Assembly: GCA_023253495.1 (NCBI GenBank)
Contig: JALRGF010000391.1
Coordinates: forward strand, 1-14,378
Direction: 5' to 3'
From: Verrucomicrobiales bacterium
Lineage (GTDB): Bacteria; Verrucomicrobiota; Verrucomicrobiia; Verrucomicrobiales; V1-33
Length of the DNA: 14,378 bases
Shown here: piece after piece, positions 6,103 through 13,460 of the stretch
Layout: every line of letters starts with the position of its first letter
Numbering within the stretch: position 1 is the first letter of the stretch
Made by a program: the position numbers and the translations under genes
The notes under the pieces: generated by a model
The model's database searches: none
Seen by the model: the letters and a program-made list of their open reading frames with translations, nothing else
What the model was told of the DNA's origin: nothing

Positions 6103-7785
6103 ATGAAACGCTACGCCCTCGGCCTCGACTACGGCACCAACTCCGTCCGCTCCCTGCTCATCGACCTCGCCGACGGCCGCGAGGTCGGATCCACCGTCTT
6201 CGACTACCCGTCGGGCACCATGGGCATCCTGCTCGATGAAAAGGACCCGCATCTGGCCCGGCAGAACCCCCAGGACTACCTCGACGGCCTCGTCGCCGTC
6301 GTCCACGGCGCCCTCCGGCAGGCGGCCGACTCGGTCCCCGGGTTCGACCCTGCCCAGGTCATCGGTATCGGCGTGGACACCACCGGCAGCACCCCGATGG
6401 CGGTCGACGCCGAAGGCACCCCGCTCGCCCTCAAACCGGAATGGGCCGGCCACCCCGCCGCCCAGGTCTGGCTCTGGAAAGACCATACCGCCCACGCCGA
6501 GGCCGCCGAAATCACCGCGCGCGCCCGCGCCGAGCGCCCGCACTTTCTCGCCAAATGCGGCGGCACCTATTCCAGCGAATGGTTCTGGAGCAAAATCCTG
6601 CACCTCGCCCGCACCGCCCCCGATGTCTTCGCCGCCGCCCACAGCTTCGTCGAACATTGCGACTGGATCCCCGGCGTGCTCACCGGTCGCACCCGCCCGG
6701 AAACCATGGCCCGCAGCATCTGCGCCGCCGGACATAAGGCACTCTACAACACCGAGTGGGGCGGACTGCCCGACACCGCTTTCCTCGCTTCCCTCCACCC
6801 CGGCCTCGCACCCCTCCGCGAACGGCTCTACGCCAACGCCCAGACCGCCGACGTGCCCGCCGGCACCCTCACCGCCGAATGGGCCGCCCGCCTCGGCCTG
6901 CGCGAAGGTATCGCCGTGGCCACCGGCGCCTTCGACGTCCACATGGGCGCCGTCGCCGCCGGTATCACCGAAGGCACCCTCGTCAAGGTCCTCGGCACCA
7001 GCACCTGCGATGTCATGGTCGCCGACGCCTCCCGACCGATCCCGGACATCCCCGGCCTCTGCGGTATCGTCAAGGGCTCCATCCTCCCGGGATTTTACGG
7101 CCTCGAAGCCGGTCAGTCAGCCGTCGGTGACATCTTCCTCTGGTTCGTCACCCACCTCGTCCCGGAATCCTACGGCCACTCGCTCGCCGAAAAATTCGCC
7201 GGCCTCGAGGCCGAAATGGCCCGCCTCAAACCGGGCCAGAGCGGCCTGCTCGCCCTCGACTGGAACAACGGCAACCGCACTGTGCTCGTCGATGTCCGCC
7301 TGACCGGCCTGCTGCTCGGTCAGACGCTCCACACCACCGCCGGGGAAATCTACCGCGCCCTGATCGAGGCCACCGCTTTCGGCGCCCTCACCATCATCCA
7401 ACGGCTCGAAGAATACGGCGTCACCGTCCGGGAAGTCATCAACACCGGCGGTCTGGCGGTCAAAAATGCCTCGCTCATGCAGATCTACGCCGACGTGCTC
7501 GGCCGCCCGATGAAGGTCGCCCACAGCGACCAGACCTGCGCCCTCGGCGCCGCCCTCTTCGGCGCGGTCGCCGCCGGTGCCTTCGCCTCGCTGCCGGAAG
7601 CCCAGAAGGCAGTCTGCCGGACCCGCGACACCGTCTACCAGCCGGACCCCGCGGCCCACGCCGTCTACTCGGAATTGTACTCGCTTTACCGCACCCTGCA
7701 CGACGCCTTCGGCTCCCCGCAATGGTCCGGCACCCTCTCCTCGGTCATGAAAGACCTGCTCGCCTTGCGCGAACGCGTCGCCTGA
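6103..7785 (+). CDS. araB: Ribulokinase (FGGY carbohydrate kinase)
   Basis: A 560-residue kinase that phosphorylates ribulose with ATP to ribulose 5-phosphate in pentose (classically L-arabinose) breakdown. The N-terminal FGGY domain starts ALGLDYGTNSVRSLLIDL, with Asp9, Gly11 and Thr12 in the phosphate-binding position. Ribulokinase-type motifs follow: GVDTTGSTPMAVD (residues 90-102), WLWKDHTAHAEAAEI, YSSEWFWSKILH and CDWIPGVLTG. GAFDVHMGAV contains the likely catalytic base Asp278. The C-terminal domain holds LGTSTCDVM and NTGGLAVKNASLMQIYADV. Length is close to E. coli AraB (566). ATG at 6103 begins the conserved fold; the longer frame from 5917 overlaps the BLUF gene. Isomerase (araA) and epimerase (araD) genes are not in the window. 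Another ketopentose or L-/D-ribulose could be the substrate, since AraB enzymes are rather broad. Confidence 0.92.
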   Translation: MKRYALGLDYGTNSVRSLLIDLADGREVGSTVFDYPSGTMGILLDEKDPHLARQNPQDYLDGLVAVVHGALRQAADSVPGFDPAQVIGIGVDTTGSTPMAVDAEGTPLALKPEWAGHPAAQVWLWKDHTAHAEAAEITARARAERPHFLAKCGGTYSSEWFWSKILHLARTAPDVFAAAHSFVEHCDWIPGVLTGRTRPETMARSICAAGHKALYNTEWGGLPDTAFLASLHPGLAPLRERLYANAQTADVPAGTLTAEWAARLGLREGIAVATGAFDVHMGAVAAGITEGTLVKVLGTSTCDVMVADASRPIPDIPGLCGIVKGSILPGFYGLEAGQSAVGDIFLWFVTHLVPESYGHSLAEKFAGLEAEMARLKPGQSGLLALDWNNGNRTVLVDVRLTGLLLGQTLHTTAGEIYRALIEATAFGALTIIQRLEEYGVTVREVINTGGLAVKNASLMQIYADVLGRPMKVAHSDQTCALGAALFGAVAAGAFASLPEAQKAVCRTRDTVYQPDPAAHAVYSELYSLYRTLHDAFGSPQWSGTLSSVMKDLLALRERVA

Positions 7786-7789
7786 CCTG

Positions 7790-7830
7790 CCTGTTGGTGG
7801 CCTGTCCGTTGGTGTACCGGCGCCAGCAGG
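7790..7830 (+). terminator. Hairpin directly after the ribulokinase stop codon
   Basis: CCTGTTGGTG (7790-7799) can pair over ten positions, including two G-U pairs, with CGCCAGCAGG (7821-7830) around a 21-base loop. The helix starts five bases after the araB stop. There is no T tract, so it is a candidate 3'-end structure rather than a textbook intrinsic terminator. The G-U pairs make it meaningful only in the forward-strand RNA. Confidence 0.3.
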
Positions 7831-7908
7831 AGGTATGCCGTACGCGGGCCGTCAGCCATGGCGTGGCCGTGTCTCCGGCATCCCTCCGTCACCACAGTGT
7901 ACCTGTCC

Positions 7909-7957
7909 ATCTATCGACGCCCCACCACACAGCGTGCCTGTCCCGGTATCGATAGAT
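7909..7957. promoter_or_regulatory. Inverted repeat ATCTATCG / CGATAGAT upstream of the giant-protein gene
   Basis: The arms ATCTATCG (7909-7916) and CGATAGAT (7950-7957) are perfect complements separated by 33 bases. Each is preceded by CCTGTCC at about the same distance, so the two half-sites also share a partial direct repeat (CCTGTCC...TATCGA). The pair ends 42 bases before the putative -35 region. It might be a binding site for a regulator of the downstream gene; no family can be named. Confidence 0.25.
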
Positions 7958-7998
7958 TGAAAAGTCTCCGAAAACCACCACACCTCCCCACGATTCCT

Positions 7999-8027
7999 GT
8001 TACTTTTTCGCCACTTTTCCCTATAAT
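7999..8027 (+). promoter_or_regulatory. Candidate promoter of the giant secreted-protein gene
   Basis: A perfect TATAAT (8022-8027) stands in the most A/T-rich stretch of the window, 36 bases before the ATG at 8064. The -35 region near 7999-8004 (GTTACT) is a poor match, so an activator may be needed. Transcription would start near 8034, giving a leader of about 30 bases. Confidence 0.45.
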
Positions 8028-8063
8028 CAAGCGTTCGAGCCCGTTTCCGATTCTCCTCCGGCG

Positions 8064-11000
8064 ATGTCCACCGCAGCCAGGATCAAAGAACGGAGGCCAC
8101 CCCGCCGTGATATTGTGAAAATCCCCGCTTTTGTCTGTCTTCTGCTCGGCCTCAGCACCGCCCGCGGCCAGGTGCAGCTCAACGAGCTGATGGCCTCCAA
8201 CACCCGGGCTTTCCCGGACATCACCGACTTCGAAGACTATCCGGACTGGATCGAACTGCGAAATACCGGCACCGAGCCGGCCAGCCTCGCCGGGTACTAC
8301 CTCAGCGACGACCCCTCCGATCCATTCAAATGGCCGGTGCCACCCGGCGCCACCATCCCCGCAGAAGGATACCTGCTGATCATGGCCGACGGCCATGACG
8401 CCGCCCCGGGGGAATCACACCCGCGCGGCTACTGGCCGTGGCGGAACTTCACCACCGAAAAATACCACACCAATTTCAGCCTCTCCGCCGATGGCGAAAC
8501 CATCGTGCTCACCCGCACCGACAACCTCACCACCACCACCCTCGTCCAGGCGTCGGCTCCCGAACCCGCCCCGCCCGCCACCGCCGCCATCTGGAAATAC
8601 CTCGACGACGGCAGCGACCAGAGCACCCAGTGGCGGGCCCGCGTCTTCGACGACTCGGCATGGGCGTCCGGCCCGTCCGAACTCGGGTACACCGACGAGC
8701 CGGCCACTACCGTTTCGTTTGGCTCCGACTCGGGCGACAAATTCGTCACCACCTACTTCCGTCACAGCTTCACGGTGCCCGACCCGTCCGCCTTCCTCGG
8801 ACTCACCCTGCAGTTGCTGGTCGACGACGGGTGCATCGTTTACCTCAACGGAACGGAAATCGTCCGCCGGAACATGCCCGCCGGTGAAGTGAACTACCGC
8901 ACCCTCGCCACCACCGCCGTCGGCGGCGCCGCCGAAAATACCTTCTACCCGTATTCCATACCCCCCTCCGCGCTCGTCCCGGGCACCAACGTGCTCGCCG
9001 TCGAAGTCCACCAGGTGTCCCCCAACAGCAGTGACCTGAGCTTCGACCTCGGACTTGCCGCCACCTCGCACACCGGGTTTTCCGTCGTCGACACCGTGAC
9101 CTACGGCACCCAGGTCAGTGACATTCCGCTCGCACGCGACCCCGCCGCCCCGGACACATGGAAACACTTCGCCGAGGCCACCCCGGGCGCCGCCAATACC
9201 GCCGCCCCTGTCGCCGACATCCGCCTGCCCGGCCAAGAGGTCGCCGTTTCCCTCCCGGCCGGCGTCTACGCCGAGGCCCAGACCGTCAGCCTGACCAGCC
9301 CGGCCGGTGACATCCGCTACACCCTTGATGGCAGCCACCCGACCAGCCGCTCGCCACTCTACACCGCCCCGCTCAACCTCACCAAAACCACCGTGCTGCG
9401 CGCCCGCTGCTTCGAAGCCGGCCGCGTCCCCGGTCCTCTCGTCACCCGCACCTTCTTTATCGGCGAAGCCCAGGGGTCCCTGCCCTACCTCTCGGTCGTC
9501 GGCGACCCCGAAACCCTCTTCGGCGACACCATCGGCATCTACGATAACGACCACGAACCGGTCTCCGGGTCCTACGGCGAAAACGACGTCTACAAGGGCA
9601 AGGACGCACCGGGTAACGTCGAATTCTTCGCCCCCGGCGGCACCCTCGGCTTCAGCGCCGGCTGCGGCATCCGCATCGGCGGCGAAAACAACTGGGTCCA
9701 CCCGCAGAAAGCCCTCAACCTCGCCGTCCGCGGCAAATACGGCAGCGACGACATCTCCTACAACCTCTTCCCCGATACCGGCATCCCCATCCACACCGGC
9801 CTCACCCTGCGCGACGGCGGGGACAACTGGGACAAGGACATGCTCCGCGACGCCCTCTTTCCCAAACTCGCCCGCGGCTTTCTCAATGTCGATGTCGCCG
9901 ACTACCGCCCCGGCATCGTCTTCATCAACGGCGCTTATTTCGGCATCCACGACATCCGCCAGCGCTGGGACGAAACCTGGTTCGCCCAGCAATACCATGT
10001 GCCGCCGGACAAAATCGACCACCTGCTCTACGGCCACGTCACCAGCTCGGCCACCACCCTGGGCGCCGAAAAAGGCACCACCACCGACTGGGTGGACCTC
10101 ATCAACTTCCTGCGCACCGCCGACCTCACCACCGCCGCCAACTGGGCCTACGTGGAATCAAAAATCGACATCGACAGCTTCATCGATTTTGTCGTCGCCG
10201 AGTCCTACGGCAACAACACCAGCTGGAACCACAACCGCGAGTTCTGGCGCGAGAAAAAACCCGGCGCCAAATGGCGGTGGTTCATCACCGACATGGACCG
10301 CACGTTCTTCGTCGCCAAACCCACCGGCATCCTCGGCGAAATGCTCTCCAGCGAGGACGTCCTCCGCCGCCTCAAGCGGAATACCGGTTTTCTCCAGCGG
10401 CTGGGCCAGCGGTACGCCGCCCACATGGCCTCAACCTTCAAGCCGTCCCGCGTCCAGGCCGTCGTCGCCCGCATGGACGAGGAGGTGGCCGCCGCCGTTC
10501 CCCGCCACGTCGCCCGCTGGGCGCCGGACGGCACCACCGTGACCCGCCGCGCCAACCATATCCAGCAGATCAAGGACTATGCCGACCTGCGGGCCGGGAA
10601 TTTCGTCAGCGAACTCCGCAACCAGCTGGGTCTGGACGCCGCTGTCGATTTCACCCTGGGCATCGACGACGCGGCGCGCGGCCGGGTCCTCGTGCAGGGG
10701 GTGCCGGTCGAGGCGTCCACCTTCAAGATGTTCTCCAACGCCCCGTTCTCGCTTCGCGCCGTGCCCGCACCCGGGTACGCCTTCAGTCACTGGACCGGCT
10801 CCACCGGCGGCCCCGATCTCACCGTCAGCCTGGCCACCGCCACCACCCTCACCGCCCACTTCATCCCGTCGGGCGAAACCGTCATCGGCGGCACCCTCGC
10901 CGGTGACACCGTGCTCACCGCCGACCGGTCACCATACACGCTCTCCGACGACCTGATCGTCCCGGCCGGCACCAGCCTGACCATCGAGTCCGGCGTCACC

Positions 11001-13358
11001 CTGCTCATGCCCGCCCGGCGCCACCTCCGCGTCCAGGGGACGCTTACGGTCGCCGGCACCGCCGACCGCAAGGTCGCCATCATCGGACGTCCCGGCGAAC
11101 GCTGGGGCGGCCTCAGCCTGGAAAACCCCAGCGGCCCGATCTCCCTCGCCCACCTCGTCATCCGCGGCGCCACCAAGGGGTTCGATCCGACGATCTATTC
11201 CTCCGCCATCACCGGCCGCTTCGCCACCGTCACCGCCGACTTCCTCGACATCGCCGAGTCCGAGGGAACCATCTACCTCTACGGCGGCTCGTGCATCGTG
11301 CGCGACAGCATTTTCAACATCCCGATCACCGGCGACGGCCTGCACGCCAAACGCTGTCAGGCCATCGTCCAGCGATGCACGTTTCCCGGCAATAACGCTC
11401 CCGACACCGATGCCATCGACTTTGACGGCGTAAACGGCGGGTTGATTGAAGACTGCCTGATCTACCGCTACCAGGGAAGCAACAGCGACGGCCTCGACAT
11501 CGGCGAGGCCTGCTCCGACGTCATCGTCCGCCGCAACCTCATCTACTTCAATTCGGACAAGGGCATTTCGGTCGGTCAGGCCTCCCAAGTGACCATCAGC
11601 GAGAACCTCATCGTCGGCTGCGTCCTCGGGGTCGGCATCAAGGACACCGGCTCACTCGCCCTCATCAACCGGAACACGTTCTCGTCCTGCGGCACGGGAG
11701 TCGCCATCTATGAGAAAAATTTCGGCAGCGGCGGCGGCGGCGCCATCATCACCAATTCCCTCTTCTCCCGCGCCTCGACACCGCCGGTCACCGTCGACAG
11801 CCTGTCCAGCGCCACCATCAGCTACTCGCTTTCCGACACCCTGCCGCTGCCGGGCACCGGAAACCTCGTCGCCGACCCGATGTTCGTCGACCCGGTCGTG
11901 CTCAACTTCGAACTCCAGCCGTCCTCGCCCGCCATCAACGCCGGCGACCCGGCCCACCCCCCGGACCCCGACCAGTCGGTCGTCGACATCGGCGCGCCCT
12001 ACGTCTACAGCCCGTCGCACTACCCGTTCACCATCGGGGAAACCGTCGTCATCAACGAGGTGCTCGCCAATTCCGGAGCGTCCAGCGACTGGATCGAACT
12101 GCACAACCGGACCGGCAACCCCATGAACATCGGCGGGTGGTTCCTCAGCGACAGCGCCATCGATCCGGCCAAATACCGCATCCCGCCGGGCACCGTGATT
12201 CCGGCCGGCGGCTATCTCACGTTCCACGAGGCCACCCATTTCGGGGCCGCCAGCGTCGACGTAAACAAGGTGACCGCCTTCGCCCTCAGCGATACCGGGG
12301 AAACCGTCTACCTCACCTCGGCCGTGGACGACGAACTCACCGACTACCAGTCCCGAGAGGAATTCGGACCGAGTCTGGAAGGCGAAGCGATCGGCCGGTA
12401 TTTCAAGCCGAGCACGGGGACCTACAATTTTGTCGCCCAGCGCATACCCACCCCCGGCACCGGCAACAGCGGCCCGCGCGTCGGCCCGATCGTCATCTCG
12501 GAAATCATGTACCACCCGCCCGGCAACGCCGATGCCGAATACCTCGAGCTGCTCAATATCAGCAACGCCCCGGTCACCCTGTACGACCCCGCCAAGGGCC
12601 GCGCCTGGCAGCTCAGCGACGGTATCGATTTCGAATTCCCCGCCGCCACCCCACTGGTCATGGCTCCCGGTCAACGGGTCATCCTCACCCGCCGGCTGGC
12701 CGCTTTCTCCGCCGTCTTCGGAGCCTCCGTGCCGGCCGGCACCCCCGTCTTCGAATGGAGCACCGGCAGCCTCAGCAACATCGGGGAATCCGTCCAGCTC
12801 GCACGTCCCGGCCCCGCGGATGCGCAAAATATCGTCCAGTTCGTCCGCGTCGATCGCGTCAACTACACTGACACCACCCCCTGGCCGGCCAGCCCGGACG
12901 GCGGCGGGGCCTCGCTCACCCGCATCTCGGAAAAGGAATACGGCAACGACTTCGCCAACTGGACCGCCGCCGCCCCGTCGCCCGGTGCCATCGCCCCAGG
13001 CTCACGCTTCACCAGCTGGGCCGCAAGTCACGGACTGACCGACCCGGCCGGCGACCCGGATGGCGACGGCCTCGAATCCCTCCTCGAATACGCGCTCGGC
13101 ACCGACCCGCTCGCGCCGTCGACCGCCCACCCGCTCGCCCTCGCCGACGGCGGGGTCTCGGCCGTTTCCTATCAAGTCGATCCGGCGGTGCCGGACGTCG
13201 ACTTCGTGCTGCTCGGATCGACCGATCTGCTCTCGTGGGTGCCGCTCGACACCGTGGCCAACTCCCTGGCCTACGGGCGCCAGACGCGCACCCACACGCC
13301 CGTTCCCGGCGCCTCACCCCAGGCGTTCTACCGTCTCAAGGCCACTCTGAAGCCGTAG
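8064..13358 (+). CDS. Giant secreted multidomain protein: lamin-tail, CotH kinase, beta-helix
   Basis: A 1764-residue exported protein. Domains in order: N-terminal signal with hydrophobic core FVCLLLGLSTARG (about 23-35); lamin-tail domain 1 (about 37-170, QLNELMASN, DWIELRNTG); galactose-binding-like jelly roll (about 180-340, VDDGCIVYLNGTEIVRRNMP); chitobiase C-terminal-like Ig fold (about 390-465, IRYTLDGSHPTS); CotH domain (about 471-760) with the LRDGGDNWDKDMLRDALF segment and the metal-binding DMD at 743-745 (WRWFITDMDRTFF); InlB-like repeat (about 863-934, GYAFSHWTGS); right-handed beta-helix (about 936-1310); lamin-tail domains 2 and 3 (about 1325-1470 and 1473-1640); C-terminal calcium-type loop DPDGDGLESLLEYALGTDP from 1664. 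CotH proteins are atypical protein kinases, so phosphorylation of a surface partner is possible; the other domains suggest binding to polymers or cell surfaces. The ATG at 8064 has no Shine-Dalgarno; a GTG at 8115 would give a cleaner signal MKIPAFVCLLLGL and is the alternative. Confidence 0.9.
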   Translation: MSTAARIKERRPPRRDIVKIPAFVCLLLGLSTARGQVQLNELMASNTRAFPDITDFEDYPDWIELRNTGTEPASLAGYYLSDDPSDPFKWPVPPGATIPAEGYLLIMADGHDAAPGESHPRGYWPWRNFTTEKYHTNFSLSADGETIVLTRTDNLTTTTLVQASAPEPAPPATAAIWKYLDDGSDQSTQWRARVFDDSAWASGPSELGYTDEPATTVSFGSDSGDKFVTTYFRHSFTVPDPSAFLGLTLQLLVDDGCIVYLNGTEIVRRNMPAGEVNYRTLATTAVGGAAENTFYPYSIPPSALVPGTNVLAVEVHQVSPNSSDLSFDLGLAATSHTGFSVVDTVTYGTQVSDIPLARDPAAPDTWKHFAEATPGAANTAAPVADIRLPGQEVAVSLPAGVYAEAQTVSLTSPAGDIRYTLDGSHPTSRSPLYTAPLNLTKTTVLRARCFEAGRVPGPLVTRTFFIGEAQGSLPYLSVVGDPETLFGDTIGIYDNDHEPVSGSYGENDVYKGKDAPGNVEFFAPGGTLGFSAGCGIRIGGENNWVHPQKALNLAVRGKYGSDDISYNLFPDTGIPIHTGLTLRDGGDNWDKDMLRDALFPKLARGFLNVDVADYRPGIVFINGAYFGIHDIRQRWDETWFAQQYHVPPDKIDHLLYGHVTSSATTLGAEKGTTTDWVDLINFLRTADLTTAANWAYVESKIDIDSFIDFVVAESYGNNTSWNHNREFWREKKPGAKWRWFITDMDRTFFVAKPTGILGEMLSSEDVLRRLKRNTGFLQRLGQRYAAHMASTFKPSRVQAVVARMDEEVAAAVPRHVARWAPDGTTVTRRANHIQQIKDYADLRAGNFVSELRNQLGLDAAVDFTLGIDDAARGRVLVQGVPVEASTFKMFSNAPFSLRAVPAPGYAFSHWTGSTGGPDLTVSLATATTLTAHFIPSGETVIGGTLAGDTVLTADRSPYTLSDDLIVPAGTSLTIESGVTLLMPARRHLRVQGTLTVAGTADRKVAIIGRPGERWGGLSLENPSGPISLAHLVIRGATKGFDPTIYSSAITGRFATVTADFLDIAESEGTIYLYGGSCIVRDSIFNIPITGDGLHAKRCQAIVQRCTFPGNNAPDTDAIDFDGVNGGLIEDCLIYRYQGSNSDGLDIGEACSDVIVRRNLIYFNSDKGISVGQASQVTISENLIVGCVLGVGIKDTGSLALINRNTFSSCGTGVAIYEKNFGSGGGGAIITNSLFSRASTPPVTVDSLSSATISYSLSDTLPLPGTGNLVADPMFVDPVVLNFELQPSSPAINAGDPAHPPDPDQSVVDIGAPYVYSPSHYPFTIGETVVINEVLANSGASSDWIELHNRTGNPMNIGGWFLSDSAIDPAKYRIPPGTVIPAGGYLTFHEATHFGAASVDVNKVTAFALSDTGETVYLTSAVDDELTDYQSREEFGPSLEGEAIGRYFKPSTGTYNFVAQRIPTPGTGNSGPRVGPIVISEIMYHPPGNADAEYLELLNISNAPVTLYDPAKGRAWQLSDGIDFEFPAATPLVMAPGQRVILTRRLAAFSAVFGASVPAGTPVFEWSTGSLSNIGESVQLARPGPADAQNIVQFVRVDRVNYTDTTPWPASPDGGGASLTRISEKEYGNDFANWTAAAPSPGAIAPGSRFTSWAASHGLTDPAGDPDGDGLESLLEYALGTDPLAPSTAHPLALADGGVSAVSYQVDPAVPDVDFVLLGSTDLLSWVPLDTVANSLAYGRQTRTHTPVPGASPQAFYRLKATLKP

Positions 13359-13409
13359 CCGCCACCACCCGCGCCCGGCGCCCCGGGACCGGTGACCCTC
13401 CACCCCTCC

Positions 13410-13430
13410 GGAGCGCACGCCGCGCGCTCC
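13410..13430. terminator. Hairpin between convergent genes, possible bidirectional terminator
   Basis: GGAGCGC (13410-13416) pairs perfectly with GCGCTCC (13424-13430) around a 7-base loop. It lies in the 102-base gap between the stop of the giant gene (13358) and the stop of the opposing cysJ gene (13461). Being symmetric it could serve both transcripts. No T tract follows on either strand, so any termination would be non-canonical. Confidence 0.35.
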
Positions 13431-13460
13431 ACCAACCACCGACTCCGATCGCCGCCGGTC

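Noticed and set aside
7858..8118. Small forward open frame between the ribulokinase and giant-protein genes
   Set aside because: No ribosome site or recognisable sequence, it runs through the promoter region and into the next gene in another frame.
8415..10037. 540-residue minus-strand open frame inside the giant gene
   Set aside because: Antisense to lamin-tail, jelly-roll and CotH domains that are clearly recognisable; the translation is Gly/Val/Asp-rich shadow.
11652..12827. 391-residue minus-strand open frame inside the giant gene
   Set aside because: Antisense to the beta-helix and lamin-tail domains, no independent motif and no start signal.
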